From: an archaeon
GTDB taxonomy: Archaea; Nanobdellota; Nanobdellia; Woesearchaeales; GW2011-AR9
NCBI GenBank assembly: GCA_018697095.1
Contig: JABHSG010000003.1
Coordinates: forward strand, 150,895 to 214,894
DNA: 64,000 bases
Reading direction: 5' to 3'
The notes under the pieces were generated by a model. That model did not search any database, had not been told where the DNA came from, and saw nothing but the letters and a program-made list of their open reading frames with translations. The translations under genes and the position numbers were made by a program. Positions within the stretch are counted from its first letter, which is position 1. Each line of letters starts with the position of its first letter. Positions 25,998 to 33,924 of the stretch are shown here, in pieces.

Positions 25998-27278
25998 ATG
26001 AAAAAAGCATTACAAATTGTTGCTGCTCTCGCAGTAATGTTTCTAGCACTTGCAAGTACAGCTTTCGCTGTAGGCGCAGACGGTCTTACAATCGATACAA
26101 TCGAAGTAAACGGCCACAGTGTTGAAACTGGTGAAGGAGCTATTAGCGCACTTACTGTTGAACAAGACGGACGCCTAAGCGTAGAAGTTGGACTTCAAGC
26201 AGGTGTTGACAATGTTGAAAACGTAGAAGTTGAAATTGAAATTTCCGGCTACGAATATGATGATCATGAAGATCTTGAAGATGAATCTCATGTATTTGAT
26301 ATGGACGCTTTGACCACCAAATACGTTAATCTTGAGATTGATTTGCCAGCTAAATTAGACGACGACGTTTACTACTTAAGAATTCGTGTTGACGATAAAG
26401 CTTCAGCAACTCAAGAAGTTATTGTAAGATTATCAGTTGAACCATCTCGTCATGGTATTGACATCGCAGATCTTGTATTATCCTCAAGTTCTGTAGAAGC
26501 TGGTCGATCAGTTCTTGCTACTGTTGAAGTAGAGAACTTCGGTGACCGTGATGAAGAAGATGTTAAAGTAACTGTTTCAGTTCCTGCTCTAGATATTAGT
26601 GCATCCGACTTTATTGACAACGTAGAAGTTGATGAAGACGGTGAAGGAGTTGAATACGAAACTAGCGAAGAGATGTTTCTAAGTATTCCTGATTGTGCAG
26701 AAGCTGGTGTATACGAGCTTGTTGTAGAACTTGATTACGACGAATACTCAACTGTTAGTGAGTCTTACGCTTTAACTGTAACTGACGGACGATACTGTTC
26801 CGAAGAAAGCAGCGATGCTAGTGAAGAACGTCTTGTAATTGCAGTTGGCCCTGAAAGCCAAGATGTAAGTGCAGGTCAAACCGCTACCTTTGCTGTTGCT
26901 CTAAGTAACGAAGGCGACGAAACCGAAACCTTTACCCTTAACTTAGAAGCAGCTTCTGGAAGTGCATCCCTAAGTGAGAGCCTAGTTGTTCTTACCGCAG
27001 GAGAATCCCAAGTTGTTTACGGATATGTAGCTGTTACCGATGCTGCTGGAATTGTTCCAGTAACTCTAACTGTTGCAAGCGAAGGCGAAACTCTTGAAAC
27101 CATTGGTCTAACTGTAGATGTAGACGCAGACTCAAGTAGTGTAAGTGAAGGAGCTTCTTTAAGAAACGCTCTTGAAATCGCACTAATTGTACTTGTTGTA
27201 CTTCTAGTATTAGTTGGTCTAATTATTGGGTTTACAAGACTTCGTAAAGACGACGACGAAGAACAAACATACTACTAA
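25998..27278 (+). CDS. Membrane-anchored surface protein, S-layer-like
   Basis: 426 residues: signal peptide (about 1-25, ending STAFAV), several acidic beta-sandwich domains with the CARDB-like pattern of surface proteins (for example VLATVEVENFGDRDEEDV), and a C-terminal membrane helix of about 23 residues (ALIVLVVLLVLVGLIIGF) followed by a short Arg/Lys/Asp tail. This type I topology would display the protein on the cell. It follows the giant surface protein after 153 bases with its own promoter. Function inferred as structural, possibly S-layer anchoring. Confidence 0.8.
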   Translation: MKKALQIVAALAVMFLALASTAFAVGADGLTIDTIEVNGHSVETGEGAISALTVEQDGRLSVEVGLQAGVDNVENVEVEIEISGYEYDDHEDLEDESHVFDMDALTTKYVNLEIDLPAKLDDDVYYLRIRVDDKASATQEVIVRLSVEPSRHGIDIADLVLSSSSVEAGRSVLATVEVENFGDRDEEDVKVTVSVPALDISASDFIDNVEVDEDGEGVEYETSEEMFLSIPDCAEAGVYELVVELDYDEYSTVSESYALTVTDGRYCSEESSDASEERLVIAVGPESQDVSAGQTATFAVALSNEGDETETFTLNLEAASGSASLSESLVVLTAGESQVVYGYVAVTDAAGIVPVTLTVASEGETLETIGLTVDVDADSSSVSEGASLRNALEIALIVLVVLLVLVGLIIGFTRLRKDDDEEQTYY

Positions 27279-27340
27279 TTACTTACAAACGCTAGAAATA
27301 GCTAAGTAGATAATTTGGAGTATGATCTGTCTTCCTCCTT

Positions 27341-27361
27341 TCTTTTTTTTTTCTTTTTTTT
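27341..27361 (+). terminator. T-rich terminator after the surface protein genes
   Basis: Two long T runs interrupted by C, about 65 bases after the stop of the anchored surface protein, flanked by CCTCC and GAGGAG which can pair. Runs of T are typical archaeal termination signals. Confidence 0.55.
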
Positions 27362-27554
27362 GAGGAGACATATTTTTTCACACTAAGAAATTTCAAAAAA
27401 CAAAACTAGGCAATTTGCCTTTTTTCTTTTAATTATTTTTTTAAGAACTTTTTTCATCAATTTTTAAATTAGATTCTAAATAATTCATTTAATCTCTTCA
27501 CTAAATCTTCTTTTCATTCACAACACTTTTAACCAAACCTAAACCTAATCTCTT

Positions 27555-28799
27555 ATGAAACACTCTTCTAATAAATCTCTTGATATTGCAATTATTGGGG
27601 CTGGCCCAGTTGGCTGCCATGCAGCTACTCTTCTAGCTAAACTTGGTCATAATGTTACAGTTTACGAAGAACACAAAAAGGTAGGTGAACCAATTCAATG
27701 TACTGGGCTTCTAACAAAAGACTTCGATAAATTCTTTCCACAAATAGCTAAATCAAAAGATGATTTCTTAGTAAATACATTCAGTGAAGTAATTGTAAAA
27801 TCCAAAAATCAAACATTAATCACAAATCAAAAAGAGTATCTTGTGTGTAGGACTAAGTTCGATCAGAGCTTCAAAAAAAGAGCACAAGCAGCAGGCGCTA
27901 CAATCAAAACCCAGCACTCATTCATTAGAAAAGAAGGCAGAGGCCTCATAATCAAAAACAAAACCACGCAAAACAACTCAGATCACTCAAACCACCAAAA
28001 TCACTCAAACCACAAAAACCACCATGAGTTCAAAATAATCCCTGACTTGGTAATCGCAGCTGACGGCCCACTTAGCAAAACAGCTAAAGCATACGGTTTC
28101 TATGAAAAAACCAGAAAAAATTATTATGGCATCCAGGCAGTTGTAGAAAAGCAACATGGCCCTAACAACAATCATAATACTGCTTCTCTGAACCATTTCA
28201 ACAAAGATACCTTCATAACATACTTTCGTAATGATTGGTGCCCAGATTTTTTCATTTGGGACGTACCAGAAAACAAGCAGCAAAGCCGTGTGGGACTCGC
28301 AAGTAAAAAACCTCCAAAAAAGTTCTTCCAAAAATTCATCCAAGACAACAACTTTGAAATCAAACAAATGCAAGCTGGTGTAATTCCAATTTACTCTCAC
28401 AAACAAAAAATGCAAAAAGATAATTGTTATCTTTTAGGGGATGCTGCTGGGCACGTCAAAGCAACAACCCTAGGTGGCTTAATTCCCGGGCTTCGCGCAG
28501 CCAAAATTCTCTCACAAAAGATTCAATCAAACACTTACAAAGTTGGTGGTTATCACAAAGCCCTAAATAAATTAAGACGTGAACTCTTACTGCACAAGAT
28601 AATCAGAAATTTAATGGACCATTTTACTAATAACGATTGGGATAAACTTCTCTCTTTAGTCTCTCAAAAAAAGATTCAAAAAGTTTTTGAAAAATACAGT
28701 AGAGACAATCCTATTCCACTAACTTTTTTTTCCTTAATCAAAGAGCCAAGATTTCTTTACTTTACAAGGCACTTGCCTAAACTGATTCTAAAAAACTAA
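27555..28799 (+). CDS. Geranylgeranyl reductase-family FAD-dependent oxidoreductase
   Basis: 414 residues. The N-terminal dinucleotide-binding motif GAGPVGCHAA (about residues 15-24) and the following VGEPIQCTG match the geranylgeranyl reductase family, as does the second FAD motif GDAAGHVKATTLGGL near 295-310. In archaea these enzymes saturate the isoprenoid chains of membrane lipids. An Asn/His-rich insertion near residue 140 (SNHQNHSNHKNHH) is unusual. Substrate not determinable from sequence; some relatives act on quinones or other isoprenoids. No clear Shine-Dalgarno. Confidence 0.82.
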   Translation: MKHSSNKSLDIAIIGAGPVGCHAATLLAKLGHNVTVYEEHKKVGEPIQCTGLLTKDFDKFFPQIAKSKDDFLVNTFSEVIVKSKNQTLITNQKEYLVCRTKFDQSFKKRAQAAGATIKTQHSFIRKEGRGLIIKNKTTQNNSDHSNHQNHSNHKNHHEFKIIPDLVIAADGPLSKTAKAYGFYEKTRKNYYGIQAVVEKQHGPNNNHNTASLNHFNKDTFITYFRNDWCPDFFIWDVPENKQQSRVGLASKKPPKKFFQKFIQDNNFEIKQMQAGVIPIYSHKQKMQKDNCYLLGDAAGHVKATTLGGLIPGLRAAKILSQKIQSNTYKVGGYHKALNKLRRELLLHKIIRNLMDHFTNNDWDKLLSLVSQKKIQKVFEKYSRDNPIPLTFFSLIKEPRFLYFTRHLPKLILKN

Positions 28800-28837
28800 A
28801 ACTGCAAGAGTAGCGAAGCATAAGGCACATCACAACA

Positions 28838-28846
28838 TTTATATAC
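28838..28846 (+). promoter_or_regulatory. TATA-like box of the small basic membrane protein gene
   Basis: TTTATATAC about 50 bases before the ATG at 28892; a start near 28869 would leave a short leader containing the GGTGAT ribosome binding site at 28879-28884. Confidence 0.5.
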
Positions 28847-28891
28847 GCAAATCAGCTTTCCAAAAGATATCATTTAGAGGTGATTATACTT

Positions 28892-29185
28892 ATGGCAAGA
28901 AAAAAATCTGCAGCAAGAAAACCTGCAAAAAAGCGTTCAAGTTCAACAAGAACTACTAAAAGAAGAACTTCAGCAAGACGCGCAAGTCCAGCTGCAGTGC
29001 AAATGGCTCCAGCTATGCCCTCAAGATCATGTTCAGGACTAGCTCCTAAGTGGAAAGGTTTAGGTCTTTTCTTTATCGGTGCACTTGTTATCCTTAACGG
29101 ATGGCGTGGATGGACAACTTGGCCAGTATTCATTGGTTTATTAGTTGGTCTTAAAGGACTTTGGATTTATTTCAAATACGGATAA
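28892..29185 (+). CDS. Small membrane protein with a highly basic N-terminal tail
   Basis: 97 residues from the ATG at 28892, chosen because GGTGAT lies 7 bases before it; the frame extends to a GTG at 28880 that lies within this site. The first ~45 residues are rich in Lys, Arg, Ser and Ala, like a nucleic-acid-binding tail. Two hydrophobic segments follow (about 52-68 and 73-92). The positive tail predicts an inside N-terminus, so the protein could tether DNA or RNA to the membrane. This is inference only; no family is recognised. Confidence 0.65.
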   Translation: MARKKSAARKPAKKRSSSTRTTKRRTSARRASPAAVQMAPAMPSRSCSGLAPKWKGLGLFFIGALVILNGWRGWTTWPVFIGLLVGLKGLWIYFKYG

Positions 29186-29313
29186 AACCAAAAAACAGAT
29201 CATATTTTTTTTTTGTTAATTTTAAAATCACATTTTTTAATTTTTTTTTAACGGTGATCGGTTTCCGATCCCAATACCCCTTTTTTCTAACAAATCATAA
29301 AAAATTAGTAAAT

Positions 29314-29323
29314 AACTTAAATC
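29314..29323 (+). promoter_or_regulatory. TATA-like box of the PUA-domain gene
   Basis: AACTTAAATC centred about 29 bases before the ATG at 29348, consistent with a leaderless transcript. Confidence 0.4.
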
Positions 29324-29347
29324 AGCATCAAAATAACCACTTCTAAC

Positions 29348-29836
29348 ATGGGCCAATCACCAAATAAAAATATCAAACGTCTTCGAAGAAAAGATATTAC
29401 TAAAATTCTTGATACAATCAAAGAGCGTTTTGATGTAGATTTCCCAAGTGACTACCTTTTCTATGAAACAGCTAAAGGTAAAATATACATAATTTCTCCT
29501 GAATTTCAAAACTTTGATTTTGAAAATATGAGAATTGATAAAGGTGGGTTTTACTTTTGCGAAAGAAAAGGTGATTTTCTAAGACTCAGCATGCAAGCAG
29601 CTCAAAAAATCGGTCAAATAGCCAAAAGCGCTAAAATAGAACCAAAAAATTCTCTAAAACTAACAGAGCCTGACTATCTAACTTACATGAAAGGCGAAGA
29701 GATCAAAACAGATCACCCAAATAATAGTTCAATTCTACTTATATTCCAAGATGAAGTTTTTTGTTGGGCTCAAGTAAAAGATGGATATATCATAAATTAT
29801 GTACCAAAAGCCTACCGTGGGACCATAATTATCTGA
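29348..29836 (+). CDS. PUA-domain protein, possibly Nip7-like
   Basis: 162 residues, basic at the N-terminus. The C-terminal half (about 80-160) has the PUA-like layout: LRLSMQAAQ, a middle strand, then ILLIFQDEVFCWAQVKDG and a final strand. The two-domain size resembles archaeal Nip7/UPF0113-type RNA-binding proteins that act in ribosome or tRNA metabolism. That specific assignment is uncertain; PUA-like fold is the safer call. It lies alone between surface genes and has its own TATA box. Confidence 0.55.
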   Translation: MGQSPNKNIKRLRRKDITKILDTIKERFDVDFPSDYLFYETAKGKIYIISPEFQNFDFENMRIDKGGFYFCERKGDFLRLSMQAAQKIGQIAKSAKIEPKNSLKLTEPDYLTYMKGEEIKTDHPNNSSILLIFQDEVFCWAQVKDGYIINYVPKAYRGTIII

Positions 29837-29900
29837 TTCTAGCTTCTAAAAAGCCGCCCTAAACAAGATACTACTAAAAAGTTACATATTTGACATAAAG

Positions 29901-29909
29901 TTTATAAAG
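29901..29909 (+). promoter_or_regulatory. TATA-like box of the third surface protein gene
   Basis: TTTATAAAG about 77 bases before the ATG at 29982. The predicted leader of about 50 bases carries GGTGAT at 29971-29976, 5 bases before the ATG. Confidence 0.55.
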
Positions 29910-29981
29910 TAAGTTAGTTCTTGAAGGTAGTAACTCGAGCGATTATTAAACTAATAGTACTATAAACCAAGGTGATATATC

Positions 29982-32435
29982 ATGAATAAATTAACAAAAA
30001 TTTTCGGAATTTTAATGCTGGCCCTACTTATGGTTGGCACTTTAGCAGGCTCAGCTTTTGCTGACGCACCAACATTTCCAGTAGAAGCGATAGGTACTGG
30101 GGCAATGGTAGGAGATACCATTCCAGTTATGATCATCGCAGAAGATACTGATGGTGACGCACTAACATTCTCATTAGCGGTAAGCTGTACAGATTGTGTG
30201 GGAACATCCACTCTTGAAGAACAAGAATTTAGTACTCCAGTAGAAATTATGACTAATTCTTATCTAGTTGAATTAGAATGGATTCCAACAGAAGACGATG
30301 CTGGAGCAATTGGTCCGGCAAGTCATGAAGTAACAGTAGAAGTAACTGATGGAACTTCAACAATATCTCAAAGTTTTACAATTACAGTAGGTTCATACGG
30401 ACCTTCTCACGAAGAGATTCAAGAAGAAATGTTTGATCAAATGATTTCTGATCTTGAAGATCAAGCAGATGAACTTCTAAGTGAATTAGAAGCAGCTACA
30501 ACTGAAGAAGCTGAACTTATCGAAGAACAACTTGAAAGTATCGAAGAAAGGCTTGATCAACTTTTAGAACACATTGAAGATATGGCAGCAGATGGAGCAA
30601 TCACTGAAGCTGGAGCGGAAACTCTTGAAGCTTCTGCACAAGCAGTAGTTGATGAAATTGAAGCTGCAGTTGAAGGATCAGATGATGGTTCTGAAGATCC
30701 AGAAGATCCTATCCCTGATTCTGATGGTGATGGGATTGCAGATGATGTTGATAACTGCCCAGCAACTATCAATCCAGATCAATTAGATACTGACGCTGAT
30801 GGTCTAGGTGACGAATGTGACCCAGTAGACGATAGTACAGGTTCAGCACCATCCTTAACTGGAGAAGAAGCCTACGATATTACTCTTGGTGAAACCGCTA
30901 ATCTTTACGTTGAATTTGCAGACGCAGATGAAGATGGTCTTCTTTCAGTTTCTATCGCTTATGTAGATGGTACTGGATCTGAAGTTTTAGTTGACTTATC
31001 TGAGATCACTTTATTCGAAGTGGAACCAGAGTATGATTACTGGTCAATTGAATACGATTTCACTCCAAGCGCAGCTGGAACATACGTTTTTACAGTTGTA
31101 GCAACCGATGGAAGTGGAGCAGATTCAGATGATTTTACAACCACTGTAACTGTTACTGAAGAAACCGATCCAAGTGAAACTGATTCTGATGGTGACGGAG
31201 TAACTGACGACCTTGATGTTTGTGAAGGATCTGATGACACTGTTGACACTGACGCTGACGGAACACCTGATGGATGTGATGATTCAGATGCTGACGGAGT
31301 AACTGATGATTTAGACGTTTGTGAAGGCTTTGACGACACTGTTGACACTGATGCTGACGGCACACCTGATGGTTGTGACGACGACGACGATGGCGACGGA
31401 GTTTTAGACGCTGACGATGTTTGTGAAGGATCTGACGACACAGTTGATACTGATGGCGATGGAACTCCAGACTGTTTAGACGAAGATACAACTTACTCTC
31501 CAGTTTTTGACGCTGTAGCAAGTCAAGAAGCAACATCAGGCGAAGAATTTACTCTAAGTTTTAATGTAACTGATGAAGATACAACTGACACAATTACTTT
31601 AGCAAACGCTAGTGTAACTTGTACAAGTACATGTACAACTTCAACTCTTGACTTAACCGAAGACGTTGATTTAACTTTTGACGGAACAACTTTTACAATT
31701 ACTTGGACACCAAGTGATAGCGATATCGGAACTCAAGAAGTTTCAATTGTTGCTAGTGATGATGCAGCTAACACAGATACTGTTACTTTTTCAATTACTG
31801 TAAACGAAAGTTGTGACGGCTCAAGTGACTATTGTGCATATGTAGCTGACATCGAAGAATTCGAAACAAACCTTGAAGACTTTGAAGCTGACTTTGAAGA
31901 TCTTGAAGAAGATTACGAAGATGCAATTGACGATGATGACGAAAGTGATCTTGAAGATGCAACTGAGGAACTCGAAGACATGCTTGACGACTTAGATGAT
32001 ATGCTTGATGAAATTGATGACTTAGAAGACGACATTGATGACTCAGAAGACGATGAAGATATCACTAGTGATGAAGAAGACGAATTAATTGATAGTCTTG
32101 ATGATTTACGTGATGATATTGAAGACTTAATTGACGACATCGAAGATCTTTTAGGAATTGAAAGTGAAGACAATAGCGCAAGCTCATGGTCAACAGCTAG
32201 TGTTTCATCTAGTAGTACATCTAGTAGTAATGATGATAGCGATGATGAAGACGATAGCGGTTTCACAGTTGATTTGACAACTCTTGGTTTAGATACAAGT
32301 AATGAAGATACAACTACTTATACTCAAGAAAACTCTTGGGAAGATATTAGGTATTTAGTATATCTTTTAGCTGGTATTGTAATTGCTCTTGCAGCTCTAG
32401 TTTTTCTAGTAGCTATAATGGCAACTAAGAACTAA
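29982..32435 (+). CDS. Membrane-anchored acidic surface protein with TSP3 repeats and coiled coil
   Basis: 817 residues. Signal peptide (about 1-27, ending SAFADA), a cadherin-like domain, an acidic helical stretch (about 145-230), one TSP3 motif near 245-275, a second beta domain, then three tandem TSP3-like units near 400-505 with repeated VTDDLDVCEG and DADGTPDG. After another beta domain comes a remarkably Asp/Glu-rich coiled-coil segment (about 618-735), a Ser-rich stretch and a C-terminal membrane helix. Probably a calcium-binding stalk on the cell surface. GGTGAT supports the start. Confidence 0.82.
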   Translation: MNKLTKIFGILMLALLMVGTLAGSAFADAPTFPVEAIGTGAMVGDTIPVMIIAEDTDGDALTFSLAVSCTDCVGTSTLEEQEFSTPVEIMTNSYLVELEWIPTEDDAGAIGPASHEVTVEVTDGTSTISQSFTITVGSYGPSHEEIQEEMFDQMISDLEDQADELLSELEAATTEEAELIEEQLESIEERLDQLLEHIEDMAADGAITEAGAETLEASAQAVVDEIEAAVEGSDDGSEDPEDPIPDSDGDGIADDVDNCPATINPDQLDTDADGLGDECDPVDDSTGSAPSLTGEEAYDITLGETANLYVEFADADEDGLLSVSIAYVDGTGSEVLVDLSEITLFEVEPEYDYWSIEYDFTPSAAGTYVFTVVATDGSGADSDDFTTTVTVTEETDPSETDSDGDGVTDDLDVCEGSDDTVDTDADGTPDGCDDSDADGVTDDLDVCEGFDDTVDTDADGTPDGCDDDDDGDGVLDADDVCEGSDDTVDTDGDGTPDCLDEDTTYSPVFDAVASQEATSGEEFTLSFNVTDEDTTDTITLANASVTCTSTCTTSTLDLTEDVDLTFDGTTFTITWTPSDSDIGTQEVSIVASDDAANTDTVTFSITVNESCDGSSDYCAYVADIEEFETNLEDFEADFEDLEEDYEDAIDDDDESDLEDATEELEDMLDDLDDMLDEIDDLEDDIDDSEDDEDITSDEEDELIDSLDDLRDDIEDLIDDIEDLLGIESEDNSASSWSTASVSSSSTSSSNDDSDDEDDSGFTVDLTTLGLDTSNEDTTTYTQENSWEDIRYLVYLLAGIVIALAALVFLVAIMATKN

Positions 32436-32450
32436 GTCAATGTTACGCAA

Positions 32451-32480
32451 GTTTTTTATTATTTTTTTTAAATTTCTTTT
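32451..32480 (+). terminator. T-rich stretch after the third surface protein gene
   Basis: Runs of 6 and 8 Ts within 45 bases after the stop codon and just before the next gene at 32491, consistent with archaeal T-tract termination. Confidence 0.4.
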
Positions 32481-32490
32481 CAATTAAAAA

Positions 32491-33147
32491 ATGAATTATA
32501 AAACAATTACAAGAATTGGTACCATAGCAGGACTATATAATTCTCCAAATGATCTTTCTGGAGATGTCCCAAGATTTAATGTACCTGTAGCTTCACTAAG
32601 ATTTGACATTGGCGGAATCATTGGGTCCACATATCACGGTGTTACAACAAGTTCAAAACCATTTCGCAATCCTTTAATCCCAGAAGGCACACTTGTTAGA
32701 AATACGCGGCAATGGCTTGCAATCTCTCAAGCAGAACTTGATACGATCCACCAGCGTTTATGCCTTTCTAAAGAAGAAACTTTAGAAGCAAGAATGTTAG
32801 GTGCTAACATGTTAATAGAACCAGATCAAGGTGACACGTTTCTTTCTAGATTCCATGGGTATAGTTTAGTGATCAGTCCAGATGGTAATTATCAAGGTGG
32901 CCCAGTAGGAAATGATGCTGTAGTACTTGAAGGGTATGCTGGAGCAATGCCATGTAAACAGACAGGGAAAAAACTTGCAAAACACTTTGGTGATGAAACT
33001 TTGAAAACAAGATTCAAACCAGCAGCACTAATTCAAGAAGGAGAAAGAAAACAACCCATTAGAGGTTTAGTTGGCTCCGTACTTAAGGGTGGTAAAGTTC
33101 AAAGAGGTCAATTTTTGTATGCCCTTAAACCAACTGGCTTTGAATAA
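32491..33147 (+). CDS. MOSC-like domain protein, tentative
   Basis: 218 residues, cytosolic. The central part (about residues 35-115) has the order of elements seen in MOSC domains: GSTYHGVTT followed by RNTRQWLAISQAELDTI and then LGANMLIEP. The region after residue 115 is Gly-rich with a YQGGPVGNDAVVLEG stretch and a C-terminal small domain. MOSC proteins carry activated sulfur or bind molybdenum cofactor; the usual catalytic Cys of MOCOS proteins is not evident. The assignment is based on pattern resemblance only. Confidence 0.5.
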   Translation: MNYKTITRIGTIAGLYNSPNDLSGDVPRFNVPVASLRFDIGGIIGSTYHGVTTSSKPFRNPLIPEGTLVRNTRQWLAISQAELDTIHQRLCLSKEETLEARMLGANMLIEPDQGDTFLSRFHGYSLVISPDGNYQGGPVGNDAVVLEGYAGAMPCKQTGKKLAKHFGDETLKTRFKPAALIQEGERKQPIRGLVGSVLKGGKVQRGQFLYALKPTGFE

Positions 33148-33188
33148 ATAAAAAATTAATAATAATAAGAATAAATAAATCAACAAAT

Positions 33189-33443
33189 CTAAAGCATTTC
33201 ACCTAAATCCTTTTTGCCTTTCATTTTTTTAACAGGATTTTTAGTAGCACCAGGTTTTGCTGCTTCAGCGGCCAAGTCAACGCCCATTTTTTTAAGTTCT
33301 TCAATGTGCATATGCATTAGTTGTTCTACTATTTGAACCATACGAGATAACTCTTCACGCTCTTTACTAAGTGTCGCAAGGCTACCTTTGTGAAAGCCAA
33401 CTCTTTCAATTTCTTCTTCACTTCTTGATTTTTTAACTGCCAT
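33189..33443 (-). CDS. Small basic helical protein, unknown
   Basis: 84 residues. A central amphipathic helix (about residues 20-55, with LSKEREELSRMVQIVEQLM) suggests a coiled-coil dimer, and the C-terminus is basic (KMKGKKD). A TATA-like TTAATATTTAA at 33462-33472 lies about 24 bases before the ATG, so the gene is probably transcribed and leaderless. No family recognised. Confidence 0.6.
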   Translation of the reverse strand: MAVKKSRSEEEIERVGFHKGSLATLSKEREELSRMVQIVEQLMHMHIEELKKMGVDLAAEAAKPGATKNPVKKMKGKKDLGEML

Positions 33444-33605
33444 AATCTGCTTTTAGCAGGCTTAATATTTAAACTTTCCACCTAAATTTTGGTTTCTGCC
33501 ACTTTGAATACCTAAATTGGCCCACCATAAAGTTTTTATAAGCAAAAACAGAGACATCTAACATAAAAAACACATTAGGTAGTATATAATTCACAGGTGA
33601 GGGTC

Positions 33606-33866
33606 ATGGAAAAAGAAAAAAGTTATTCTAAGGATCTTTTAGGCAAAACAGTTGTCTCAAAGATGGGTAAAAAATTCGGTGAAGTAGGAGATTTAGTCTT
33701 TGAAGTAGGTTCAGGCGAACTAATTCATTTGGTTCTAAGAAATCCAACTAGCTACACTGATAGAATGGAACTAGAAAAAGATAAAGAGGGAGAACAATTA
33801 ATCCCTTTTAGCGCAGTTATTGCTAGCGGCGACTTTATTGTAGTTTCTGAAGAAGACATTATCTAA
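33606..33866 (+). CDS. PRC-barrel domain protein
   Basis: 86 residues from the ATG at 33606; GGTGA lies at 33596-33600, so the GTG three codons upstream is less likely. The sequence KDLLGKTVVSKMGKKFGEVGDLVF and the later LIPFSAVIASGDFIVV match the PRC-barrel pattern, a small beta-barrel found in photosynthetic reaction centre H subunits and in RNA-processing proteins such as RimM. Archaea often encode stand-alone copies. A TATA-like box TTTTTATAAG near 33533 would give a leader of about 40 bases. Confidence 0.8.
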   Translation: MEKEKSYSKDLLGKTVVSKMGKKFGEVGDLVFEVGSGELIHLVLRNPTSYTDRMELEKDKEGEQLIPFSAVIASGDFIVVSEEDII

Positions 33867-33924
33867 ATATATTTTTTTTTAATTATATTTTTCTAATAAA
33901 TTTAATTTTTTTTGCTCTAATAGT

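Noticed and set aside
28005-28415. Minus-strand frame of 136 codons opposite the reductase gene
   Set aside because: It lies wholly inside a well-supported gene and has low-quality composition for a protein.
31037-31441. Minus-strand open frames opposite the acidic surface proteins (also 31153-31536 and 31913-32266)
   Set aside because: They are Ser- or Arg/His-rich mirror images of Asp/Glu codon runs on the plus strand and have no ribosome binding site.
31180-31480. CRISPR-like or satellite repeat
   Set aside because: The repeats are in frame and encode Asp-rich TSP3 units of a surface protein; unit lengths follow the protein repeat and there are no unique spacers.
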